Assembly (NCBI GenBank): GCA_036011265.1
Contig: DASCNB010000133.1
Coordinates: 1 to 21,108, forward strand
Origin: CAJXCL01 sp036011265
GTDB lineage: Bacteria > Nitrospinota > Nitrospinia > CAJXCL01
Reading direction: 5' to 3'
DNA length: 21,108 bases
Shown in pieces: positions 7,525 to 15,225 of the stretch (positions within the stretch are counted from its first letter, which is position 1; every line of letters starts with the position of its first letter). The notes under the pieces were generated by a model, which did no database searches, was not told the origin of the DNA, and was given only the letters and a program-made list of their open reading frames with translations. The position numbers were made by a program, and so were the translations under genes.

Positions 7525-9720
7525 ATGAAAAAATCAATCTATTTTGTGTTTATGCTGCTTGCACTGGTGTCTGTCGGTTGCAGTGATAGCCTGGAAACAG
7601 GCCCCGCCGATGTAGTTATCATTACAGTTGATACGCTAAGAGTCGATCGTCTCGGCATTTACGGCTATAAATTTATTCAAACCCCCAATATTGACGGCCT
7701 TGGAAAACATGGTGTGGTTTTCGAGCAAGCTCGAGTGCCGGTTCCGATTACTTTGCCTTCCCACACGTCCATTTTTACAGGTCTTTATCCACCATCTCAT
7801 GGGGTTCTCGACAATGGCAAATATAAAGCCGCAGAGAGCCTTACCACGCTACCAGAAATTTTTAAAAAAGAGGGTTACAATACCGGCGCAGTTGTAGGAT
7901 CATTTGTTCTTGACAGAAGGTTCGGACTCAACCAGGGATTTGATTACTATGACGACTCTGGGTTTAAAATGGAAAAAGATGGCAGGGAACTCTTCTTCTT
8001 TCAGGAACGTTCGGCAACGGAAGTTACCGAGCATGCCTTGAAGTGGCTCAAGTCTCTATATGTTGCCAATCCGGGATCTGTTACTAGGGACCCAATCGTA
8101 AACGAAAAAGAGAAGCGGTTTTTTCTTTGGGTTCATTATTTTGATCCCCACGCTTTATACAATCCTCCAGATCCGTACGCGTCAAAATATAAGGACTCCC
8201 TTTATGATGGGGAGATAGCCTATACTGACGAACAGATAGGCCGATTGATTGATGGCATACGCAAACTGCGGGGAAAAAATGACCTGATCATTGTGCTGAC
8301 CTCAGACCACGGTGAGTCATTGGGCGATCACGGGGAGATGACCCACGGGATATATCTTTACGATAGCACCGTCCAAATTCCACTAATAATCAGTGCTCCA
8401 GATAGAATACCTGCTCATCGTGTGCCATGGAGAGTGAGGAGCATTGATATTGCCCCAACCCTCCTGGAACTGGTCGGGATCGAATACCATAATCATATGG
8501 ATGGATCCTCATTAGTGCCGCTTATAAAGGGTAATGGTAAAAGTAGGGATACATTTTTGGAAAGTGCTTATGCAAGGTTGCATTTCGGCTGGAGTGAATT
8601 GAGGGGTCTCGCAGTTGATGGCTATACAGTTATTGATTCACCTAAACCTGAACTCTATTCCTGGGAAGACGATCCAAGGCAGGTTAAAAATCTCGCACAA
8701 AAAAAACCGGAACTATTAAAATCATACTTGGAACGCCTTAACAGATTACTTAAAACCTTGCATAAAACTGATATGGCAGCACAAGCAAGGGGCGAGATGT
8801 CTAATGAAACTATGCAAAAAATAGAAGCTTTGGGGTATCTCAGTTTAGTTGATCCAAGGAAAGCAGATTCGGTTGAAATTGTGGAAATAGGCGGAATAAA
8901 CCCAACTGATCAAAAGTTCTTCCAGTATAAACTTGCAAGAGTCGCCAAAATCATCGCTGAAAAAAAATACGACCAGGGTTTGGTTTTACTTGATGAAATG
9001 CTCGAATCGGATCCAAGAAATAATTGGCTGCTGATGCAGAAAGGCACAACCTATTTATTGGCTGGTGAAAAAGAGAAGTCCCGGCAAATGTTTCTTCAAA
9101 TACTTGAACAGGATGCTCATTTCGTTTACGCCCTGGAAAAGATTGCCTGGTTGGAATTTGCAGAAGGGAATCTGGATAAGGCGGAAAATTACTGCAGGAA
9201 GGCCATAGGCCTATACCAGGATAACGCTGAAATGTATAACCTTTTATCGAAAATCATGGTTACGCGAGACGACTGGCCGGGTGCGAAAAAAATGCTCCAG
9301 GTTGCCTTGGATAAAGCCCCTTCGGATATCGACGCGCTTCTTTCTCTGGGCGCGCTGTTATTTGAAGAAATGAATTATTCAGAGGCAAGAAAACTTTTTG
9401 AGGACGCTTTGAGGCAAGCACCAAATAATATCGACGCTCTTAACTTAACAGGCGAAACACGCCTTAGAACCGGTGACCGCGTGGGGGCAATCAGAGCATA
9501 TACCCATGCGGCGGAATTAGCTCCCCTGGATGGCATGCAGCAATATTACCTGGGGTTAGCCTATGAATTCGGAACAGATAGTATTTTGCTCGGTCCAGGT
9601 TCAGATTCAGTTGCAGCTCAATCTTATTATCAACGCGCACTTGAATTAAACCCGGATATTCAGCATGCAAAAGATAGGTTGAATATTTTTAATAAAACCA
9701 GTGTTCAAAAGAGCAAATAA
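7525..9720 (+). CDS. Lipoprotein with sulfatase-like (alkaline phosphatase superfamily) domain and C-terminal TPR repeats
   Basis: 731 residues with a good SD (AAAGG). Residues 1-18 are a lipoprotein signal ending in VSVGC, so Cys19 should be lipidated. Residues 28-420 form a sulfatase-fold domain. Metal-binding residues appear in VDTLRVDRLG (Asp36) and SDHGESLGDHGEMTHG. The position of the formylglycine precursor, normally (C/S)xPxR, reads T76-L-P-S-H80. A threonine nucleophile fits the wider phosphatase/phosphodiesterase/phosphotransferase superfamily, not a formylglycine sulfatase. From about residue 465 to the end, at least five to six TPR units are visible (for example ALLFEEMNYSEARKLFEDAL), a scaffold for protein contacts. 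Exposed at the membrane outside the cytoplasm. Substrate unknown. The gene lies 71 bases after the AhpD-like gene. Confidence 0.9.
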   Translation: MKKSIYFVFMLLALVSVGCSDSLETGPADVVIITVDTLRVDRLGIYGYKFIQTPNIDGLGKHGVVFEQARVPVPITLPSHTSIFTGLYPPSHGVLDNGKYKAAESLTTLPEIFKKEGYNTGAVVGSFVLDRRFGLNQGFDYYDDSGFKMEKDGRELFFFQERSATEVTEHALKWLKSLYVANPGSVTRDPIVNEKEKRFFLWVHYFDPHALYNPPDPYASKYKDSLYDGEIAYTDEQIGRLIDGIRKLRGKNDLIIVLTSDHGESLGDHGEMTHGIYLYDSTVQIPLIISAPDRIPAHRVPWRVRSIDIAPTLLELVGIEYHNHMDGSSLVPLIKGNGKSRDTFLESAYARLHFGWSELRGLAVDGYTVIDSPKPELYSWEDDPRQVKNLAQKKPELLKSYLERLNRLLKTLHKTDMAAQARGEMSNETMQKIEALGYLSLVDPRKADSVEIVEIGGINPTDQKFFQYKLARVAKIIAEKKYDQGLVLLDEMLESDPRNNWLLMQKGTTYLLAGEKEKSRQMFLQILEQDAHFVYALEKIAWLEFAEGNLDKAENYCRKAIGLYQDNAEMYNLLSKIMVTRDDWPGAKKMLQVALDKAPSDIDALLSLGALLFEEMNYSEARKLFEDALRQAPNNIDALNLTGETRLRTGDRVGAIRAYTHAAELAPLDGMQQYYLGLAYEFGTDSILLGPGSDSVAAQSYYQRALELNPDIQHAKDRLNIFNKTSVQKSK

Positions 9721-9750
9721 TTTTTTTAATGGGACCATCCAATAGAAGTT

Positions 9751-9759
9751 TGGTAGAAT
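9751..9759 (+). promoter_or_regulatory. Possible extended -10 promoter for the hydroxyacyl-CoA dehydrogenase
   Basis: TGGTAGAAT fits TGn followed by a TAGAAT -10. Predicted transcription start near 9766 leaves about 30 bases of leader with GGAG at 9783-9786. No clear -35. Confidence 0.35.
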
Positions 9760-9795
9760 GTATGTTTAAAATAATACTATTTGGAGATATTAGTT

Positions 9796-11016
9796 TTGTT
9801 TATTTATAAGGCAGCGGTCATTGGAGCTGGGTCTATGGGGGGAGGTATTGCACAGGTTATCAGTTATTCCGGTCTTCCTGTAGTTATTAAGGATATTAAT
9901 GAAGAGAGAGCAAAAACCGGACTGGAGGCTGCCCGAAAGATATACCAATCAAGGGTCGATAAAGGCAAAATGACATCTGATGATATAGTTAAAAAAATGG
10001 CGTTGATTTCCATCGCAATTGATTATAAAGATTTTTCAGATGTAGATATTGTCATAGAAGCCGTCCCTGAAAACATTGATATAAAAAAGAAAATTTTTAA
10101 GGAATTGAGCGAATCATGCCCGGAAACAACTATTCTGGCGTCGAATACATCGGCTCTTTCCATTTCTGAATTAGGATCTGTTACTAAGAATCCTGATAAA
10201 GTCGTTGGAATGCATTTCTTCAATCCCGCCCACGTTATGAAATTGATAGAGGTTATTCCAGGACTCCAGACTTCGGATGAAACAGTTGATGATGTAGTCT
10301 CTTTTTCGGAATCATTGAGAAAAATACCTGTGAGAGTAAACGAGTGTTCCGGTTTTTTGGTCAACCGAATTCTGATGTCTTATATCAATGAAGCATTTTA
10401 TGCCTTGCAGGAAAGCGCTGCCAGTGCAAAAGAAATTGATGAGGCGATGGTCTCCTTCGGCATGCCGATGGGTCCCTTTACTTTAGTGGATATGCTTGGT
10501 CTGGATGTGGCAGATTCCGTAGCCGATATTTTATACAACAGTTATGGTGAAAGAATGAAACCAGCAGCATTGATAAAAAAGATCACAGCGTCAGGTCGAT
10601 TAGGGACCAAAAGCGGGAAAGGAATTTACAATTATTCAAACGAAGAAAAAGACGATTCTTTTTTGGAAAATATTATCAAAGAAACTCAAAAAGAAACAGG
10701 GATTTCCAATACAGAGTTTTCTGTTCATCGTCTTTTGCTCCCTATGATTAATGAGTCGGCCATCTCTTTCCAGGAAGGGGTTTCTTCATTAAGTGATATT
10801 GATATTGCCATGTTAGCCGGCACCGGCTTTCCACAAGATAAAGGTGGGCCACTTCATTACGCCGATGCGCAGGGACTTGATAATATACTAAAGGAAATGG
10901 AAAAGTTTAGCTCCATATTCGGACAACGGTTTTGGCCCGCTCCCATTCTCAAAAGATATGTTCCTGCCAGATGGTTGGGAGTTAAGACTAAAAAAGGTTT
11001 TTTTGATTATTTATGA
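9796..11016 (+). CDS. 3-hydroxyacyl-CoA dehydrogenase (NAD-dependent), free-standing
   Basis: Oxidises L-3-hydroxyacyl-CoA to 3-ketoacyl-CoA in beta-oxidation or the reverse in butanoyl-type pathways. Counting from TTG at 9796 (406 aa), the Rossmann glycines are GAGSMG (10-15). The catalytic dyad is His140 in GMHFFNPAH and Glu152 in LIEVIP, and NECSGFLVNRIL marks the start of the first C-terminal 3HCDH domain. A second C-terminal domain occupies about residues 300-406, as in FadB/FadJ-type multifunctional enzymes, but no enoyl-CoA hydratase part is attached. TTG 9796 is preferred to the in-frame TTG at 9781 because GGAG at 9783-9786 lies 9 bases before it. No other beta-oxidation gene is in the window. 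Confidence 0.93.
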   Translation: MFIYKAAVIGAGSMGGGIAQVISYSGLPVVIKDINEERAKTGLEAARKIYQSRVDKGKMTSDDIVKKMALISIAIDYKDFSDVDIVIEAVPENIDIKKKIFKELSESCPETTILASNTSALSISELGSVTKNPDKVVGMHFFNPAHVMKLIEVIPGLQTSDETVDDVVSFSESLRKIPVRVNECSGFLVNRILMSYINEAFYALQESAASAKEIDEAMVSFGMPMGPFTLVDMLGLDVADSVADILYNSYGERMKPAALIKKITASGRLGTKSGKGIYNYSNEEKDDSFLENIIKETQKETGISNTEFSVHRLLLPMINESAISFQEGVSSLSDIDIAMLAGTGFPQDKGGPLHYADAQGLDNILKEMEKFSSIFGQRFWPAPILKRYVPARWLGVKTKKGFFDYL

Positions 11017-11017
11017 A

Positions 11018-11042
11018 TCCTTTGCCACCAAGTCACAAAGGA
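11018..11042. repeat. Hairpin with CACAAAG repeat after the dehydrogenase gene
   Basis: TCCTTTG, an 11-base loop and CAAAGGA form a 7-bp stem two bases after the stop codon. It contains AGTCACAAAG (11031-11040), identical to 7481-7490. There is no T run, so it is a poor intrinsic terminator. It may be a repeat fragment. Confidence 0.35.
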
Positions 11043-11102
11043 TGACTACCTTAATCTTCGCTATTTTGTGGCAGAATAGTTTTAATTAATTTTAATAAAA
11101 AA

Positions 11103-11876
11103 ATGTTTAAAAATTTCTTTTTACATTTGGAACAGTTTGAAGCAAAAAATATTTTTCAGGATTGTGAATTTCTCTGGTCTCCTCTAAAAAAAACAGAATC
11201 CTTTATTCAGAAAAAAGTTTCGGAAAGAGATGCAAATTCCAGGCTACCAGAGGGGTTTGAATTACAAACACTGTCAGAAGACCCCTCTTTGAAATTAATA
11301 TTTGTTAACAAGTACTTAAAATTGCAAAAACCATTTATCTCCCGGGAAATGAATATTTTTATAGAGGAAGGCGTAATTCTGGAACCAACCGCAATCATTA
11401 AACATCATGTTTACTTTGGTAAGAATACAGAGGTTAGACAGGGAGCTTATATCCGTGGAAATGTTATTGTGGGAGAAAGCTGTGTTGTAGGACACGCCAC
11501 AGAAATTAAAAACGCTATTATGATGAACCATTCGGAAGCCGGGCATTTTGCCTACATCGGCGATTCTATTATCGGTTCTTATGTAAACCTGGGCGCCGGA
11601 GTCAAGCTTGCAAACCTTCAGTTTCGGACGGAAGAAGAAAAGACCAAAGGTTTTATCAGGGAAATCAAAATAAATTTTGGCAGGGAGATAATTCCAACAC
11701 AGATGGAAAAATTAGGGGCTATAATTGGTGACTTTGGAGAAATAGGCTGTAATACCGTCACCTGCCCTGGCGCTTTGCTGGAAAGCAATGTACGAATATA
11801 TCCGAACATCAATATCTCAAAAGGTTTATATAAAGCAGGCAGTTCTATTCAAACACAAAAAAAGGCTGCTCGCTGA
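11103..11876 (+). CDS. Left-handed beta-helix (hexapeptide repeat) acyltransferase, GlmU C-terminal-domain-like
   Basis: 257 residues. After an N-terminal stretch of about 75 residues with no recognised domain, hexapeptide-type turns run from about residue 80 to 245, e.g. GAYIRGNVIVGESCVVGHATEIKN and YIGDSIIGSYVNLGAGVKLAN. The arrangement of GAYIRG, the EIKN segment, the H-x-x-YIGDS segment and LGAGVKLANLQ resembles the acetyltransferase half of GlmU-like sugar-1-phosphate nucleotidylyltransferases. No nucleotidylyltransferase domain is attached (no GxGTRM motif). It is therefore likely a free-standing sugar N- or O-acyltransferase or a structural relative. Start at ATG 11103 without SD. The stop at 11876 is 18 bases before the DUF3179 ATG, so the two genes are probably cotranscribed. 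Confidence 0.8.
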   Translation: MFKNFFLHLEQFEAKNIFQDCEFLWSPLKKTESFIQKKVSERDANSRLPEGFELQTLSEDPSLKLIFVNKYLKLQKPFISREMNIFIEEGVILEPTAIIKHHVYFGKNTEVRQGAYIRGNVIVGESCVVGHATEIKNAIMMNHSEAGHFAYIGDSIIGSYVNLGAGVKLANLQFRTEEEKTKGFIREIKINFGREIIPTQMEKLGAIIGDFGEIGCNTVTCPGALLESNVRIYPNINISKGLYKAGSSIQTQKKAAR

Positions 11877-11894
11877 CAATTTTTGGAAAAAAAT

Positions 11895-13049
11895 ATGCCA
11901 AGCTCTCCAAAAGCTATAATATTAATAATACTTTTAGTAGTTTTTGCCGGTCTGGTGTCTACTAAATTTTTACGATCTTCCGGAGGAGATACTTTGAATT
12001 GGAAATCTGAATGGACAAAGACCAATTTCGAGAAAACTTCTATCAATTTCTCGGAAATTCTATCAGGAGGTCCACCAAAAGATGGCATCCCTGCAATTGA
12101 TAAACCATCCTTTGTTTCATTTTCAAACGCGAATGAGTGGCTCAAACCCAATGAACCGGTAGTAGCCGTTGAAATAAATGGTAACGCTAAAGCATACCCC
12201 ATCCAGATCATAATCTGGCACGAAATTGTCAATGACGAAATTATAGGAACCCCTATAACTGTGACTTTCTGCCCTCTTTGTAACTCCTCTATTGTATTTG
12301 ACCGCCGCCTTGAATTTAAAGGCAAGTCCTTTCTTTTCGACTTTGGCACAACCGGAAAGCTAAGAAATAGTGACCTGGTCATGTATGACCGTCAAACTGA
12401 AACATGGTGGCAGCAGTTTGTGGGAACAGGCATTGTGGGTGATCTAACAGGCGCAAAATTGAAAGTACTTCCTTCTTTTATTATTTCTTACGCAAACTTC
12501 AAAGAAAGTTATCCGAACGGCAAAGTGCTTTCAAAAAAAACTGGGCACCTTAGAAGTTACGGCAAGAATCCTTATGTGGGCTACGATGATATAAACAATA
12601 CCCCCTTCCTGTTACAGAATGCACCGGATAATCGCTTACCTCCTATGGAGCGAATTATTAACGTCTCTCTAAATGGTATTAACAAAATTTATCCACTCTC
12701 GATAATTCAAAAAGAAAAAGTTATCCATGACAAAGTTGGAAAAACCGATTTGGTTATTTTCCACCTGCCAGGAACATCTTCCGCCCTAGACAAATCGTCA
12801 ATAGCAGGCTCCCGTGATATTGGTGCGGCAACGGTCTTTGAATCCACGCTAAATGGTAAACAGCTGTCTTTCAAAAGAAAGGATGGGGGTTTTGTGGACG
12901 AACAGACAAACTCTCTTTGGAACATAACCGGTAAGGCCATAAAAGGTTCTCTTATAGGGAAACAGCTAAACCCGATCATTCACGGAAATCATTTTGCCTT
13001 TGCATGGTTGGCATTCATTCCGGACAGCCAGATTTATGGTAAAAAGTAG
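11895..13049 (+). CDS. DUF3179 domain-containing, membrane-anchored protein
   Basis: 384 residues from ATG 11895, which has GGA 7 bases upstream. The in-frame TTG at 11883 has no SD. One hydrophobic segment (about 7-22) anchors the protein, with the rest outside the cytoplasm. The DUF3179 signature is clear: AYPIQIIIWHEIVND (about 100-114), TFCPLCNSS with Cys126 and Cys129, and a later TGHLRSYGKNPYVGYD. The His plus CxxC arrangement suggests a bound metal or redox pair, but no function is established for the family as far as I know. The tail GNHFAFAWLAFIP is also typical. It follows the beta-helix acyltransferase closely and converges with the next minus-strand gene across 114 bases with no obvious terminator. 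Confidence 0.9.
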   Translation: MPSSPKAIILIILLVVFAGLVSTKFLRSSGGDTLNWKSEWTKTNFEKTSINFSEILSGGPPKDGIPAIDKPSFVSFSNANEWLKPNEPVVAVEINGNAKAYPIQIIIWHEIVNDEIIGTPITVTFCPLCNSSIVFDRRLEFKGKSFLFDFGTTGKLRNSDLVMYDRQTETWWQQFVGTGIVGDLTGAKLKVLPSFIISYANFKESYPNGKVLSKKTGHLRSYGKNPYVGYDDINNTPFLLQNAPDNRLPPMERIINVSLNGINKIYPLSIIQKEKVIHDKVGKTDLVIFHLPGTSSALDKSSIAGSRDIGAATVFESTLNGKQLSFKRKDGGFVDEQTNSLWNITGKAIKGSLIGKQLNPIIHGNHFAFAWLAFIPDSQIYGKK

Positions 13050-13163
13050 AGGATTTATATTTTAAGACAAATACAAGACATAAATGACACCAGGGAGTGA
13101 TAAAATAACTTGAATTATTTATTTGCGAGTAGAAACAGAGTGAGATTGTGATAATTAGCGGGT

Positions 13164-13604
13164 TTATCCAAAAAGTAAAAAACATTCGTCTGCCATCAGA
13201 ACGCCTTCAGGCCTGAGATCTCCGCCAGTAAACACACCCGATCCTGTAATATGGGTAAACTGTTTATAATAAATATCCATGATATTGAAAGCCTCTCTGT
13301 CTATATCTTCAGAGACTATAAGCTTCACTCCGTGTCTATCAAGATCTCGCAGGTTGAGAGTTTCTGCGCCGGCCCCCATCAAGTTGGCAATTTCGATGTC
13401 AATCTCCAGTTTCTTCGCAATAGTACCAATGTTTTCTCGAGTTAATCGCATTGTTCTTTTAATTTTATATTCCCTGTCAATTGCTTCATCGAGGTCTTTG
13501 CAGTACATTAAACGGCTCAATAACTCCTCCGGAGCTGACTTAATAATTACTTCTTTTCTTACCTTACCTATATGAAAAGTTGTTCCTTCTGGTGCTAATG
13601 GCAT
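13164..13604 (-). CDS. Conserved-looking hypothetical protein (146 aa)
   Basis: I do not recognise this protein. It is soluble with no signal peptide or membrane segment, has balanced charge, and contains two cysteines (YCKDL and ADECF). Predicted character: an N-terminal beta part (TTFHIGKVRKEVIIKSAP), a helical middle (LSRLMYCKDLDEAIDREYKIKRTM, then LTRENIGTIAKKLEIDIEIANLMG), and a glycine-rich end (ITGSGVFTGGDLRPEGVLMADE). Codon use and length argue for a real gene. The ATG at 13604 has no SD and is preceded by very AT-rich DNA. The nearest same-strand gene, the aldo/keto reductase, ends 89 bases upstream. Confidence 0.65.
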   Translation of the reverse strand: MPLAPEGTTFHIGKVRKEVIIKSAPEELLSRLMYCKDLDEAIDREYKIKRTMRLTRENIGTIAKKLEIDIEIANLMGAGAETLNLRDLDRHGVKLIVSEDIDREAFNIMDIYYKQFTHITGSGVFTGGDLRPEGVLMADECFLLFG

Positions 13605-13693
13605 ATTTTTAAATAATATTAAATTTAAATTAAATTTAGCTATTCAGAAATGAATATATTAACAAACTACTTTCAAAATTTCTATATCAAATT

Positions 13694-14893
13694 TTATACT
13701 TGCCCGCTAAACGATAATTGATCATGAGCTTTTTGCAGCATTGAGGCAACAGGCAGTTCATAAGGGCATGCCTTTTCACAGGATGCGTCCGCGCAGGTAA
13801 AGCAGGTGTCCGCTTTTTGTTTTAATGAAGTATAACCTTCCATGGCCCTTTTTTCCATTCCATAGTCCTGGAAATACATCTGGTATCTCAAAATTGTGGC
13901 GATATTAACTTTTGAAGGGCAGCTTTCGAGACAGTCTCCGCAGCCGGTTCTACAATATTCACGTGAATAGAGTTTCGCGTACCGGTCTAATACTGCCCGG
14001 GATGATGCCGTGAATTTTTTACCGGACGCCTGAACGAAATGATTAAGCTGATCGGTTGCGGTAATAGTGACAATCAAACCATCCACTTCCGGATGTTTTA
14101 ACACCCATTTGAACGCGGCATGTGGAAAACTGTCACCCCCGGTGTCAAGTTTCATATCCTTGGCGCCGGCTAATGTTTTCATGGCTATAACCCCTACATC
14201 TCTTTTCTTTGCTTCTTGAATGATTCCCGGAATTTGTGGAAATTTCATGAAATTAAACGCAGGCATAATAATATCATAATGCCCGGATTTTACTGCGGAG
14301 AGTAACAGTGGTTCAAGGTTATCCGGACCATGAGAGGATATCGCGAGATACCTTATCTTTCCCGCTCTCTTTAAAGTCTCCACTGCGGAGAGCATATTTT
14401 CATCCAGGAGTCTTTGTCCCCCAGATTTCTTGCTCTCCTCCTCTCCAATAGCATGAACAAAACAGACATCAAGGTAATCAGTATTTAGTCGTGAAAGGCT
14501 CCCTTCTACTGATTCAATAAAATCTCTTTTGGGGGAACCAAGCGGAAGATGTCCCGGGTACGGTATCGGCTTGCAGAATTTGGACGCTATAATCATCCGG
14601 TCCCGAATTTTGAACTTTTTAACAGCTTCTCCCAAAATGCTCTCACTTGGTCCATAATCAGGAGACGTATCGAAATAATTAATTCCTCTCTTTATGGCCC
14701 GTGCAATCAATGAGGCAGAGGGAAGCTTGCCGCATCCAAAAGAGATATCGCTCATTTTCAAACCGGTTTTTCCGATTTGCTTATATTTTTCAATTGTCGC
14801 TTTCCCGTTGGCAGCTTCACTAAAGGAAGGGACGCCCAAAACAGCTGTTCCACCAATCAAGGCAGATGATTTTAGAAAATCGCGTCGCTTCAT
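13694..14893 (-). CDS. Tat-signal aldo/keto reductase with C-terminal double Fe-S cysteine motif
   Basis: 399 residues starting at ATG 14893 behind a strong SD (GGGAGG). The N-terminus MKRRDFLKSS followed by a hydrophobic stretch to about residue 27 (SFSEA) is a twin-arginine export signal with the RRDFLK consensus. Residues 35-300 form an AKR barrel with the full catalytic tetrad: Asp75 (YFDTSPDY), Tyr80, Lys105 (ASKFC) and His147 (FVHA). The C-terminal part has Cys314/318/321/325 (CRTGCGDCLESCP) and Cys364/367/372/376 (CFTCADASCEKACP), which could hold two [4Fe-4S] clusters. Export of a folded, cofactor-loaded reductase is the purpose of Tat, so it probably works in the periplasm, with electrons possibly supplied through the clusters instead of NADPH. 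Substrate unknown. Confidence 0.92.
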   Translation of the reverse strand: MKRRDFLKSSALIGGTAVLGVPSFSEAANGKATIEKYKQIGKTGLKMSDISFGCGKLPSASLIARAIKRGINYFDTSPDYGPSESILGEAVKKFKIRDRMIIASKFCKPIPYPGHLPLGSPKRDFIESVEGSLSRLNTDYLDVCFVHAIGEEESKKSGGQRLLDENMLSAVETLKRAGKIRYLAISSHGPDNLEPLLLSAVKSGHYDIIMPAFNFMKFPQIPGIIQEAKKRDVGVIAMKTLAGAKDMKLDTGGDSFPHAAFKWVLKHPEVDGLIVTITATDQLNHFVQASGKKFTASSRAVLDRYAKLYSREYCRTGCGDCLESCPSKVNIATILRYQMYFQDYGMEKRAMEGYTSLKQKADTCFTCADASCEKACPYELPVASMLQKAHDQLSFSGQV

Positions 14894-15110
14894 CAGTATT
14901 TCCTCCCTTCATTTGCTAGGTACTAATTAAATTAATATGACAGAGCAGAAATGCACCTAGAGCATGACACTCGCAGACAAATTAGTTTTCTGCAAAGAAC
15001 GGTCAAAACAGAACACTACCTAAAATTTAGTAATATTGTTATAAATGAAATCTTGGGATATAATATCAATCTGCTCACTTAAATTCAATGCCATTACATT
15101 TTTTTATTAA

Positions 15111-15224
15111 CAATTGAAGTCTCCCGCACAGCAAACTACGGGGAATCTTTAGTCTAGAGTATTATTTTAGGTTCTCTCGCTAACCCTGTCGCAAGCAGCG
15201 GGAAATGCGCTCGCTAAACACTTT
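15111..15224 (+). repeat. Left arm of ~115-bp inverted repeat (palindrome-rich element)
   Basis: Begins CAATTGAAG and ends GCTCGCTAAACACTTT. Its reverse complement matches 16678-16793 over the full length, with 9 identical bases at one end and 16 at the other. Well-conserved inner blocks include GGGAATCTT, TAGAGTAT and CGCAAGC or GCAGCAAGC. Inside are two decayed GC hairpins (about 15123-15142 and 15184-15202). The layout resembles a REP- or MITE-type element. The 14894-15110 stretch before it is AT-rich and shows nothing else I can support. Confidence 0.8.
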
Positions 15225-15225
15225 C

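Noticed and set aside
11849..12382. 177-aa minus-strand frame across the acyltransferase/DUF3179 junction
   Set aside because: It overlaps two well-supported plus-strand genes and has no recognisable domain.
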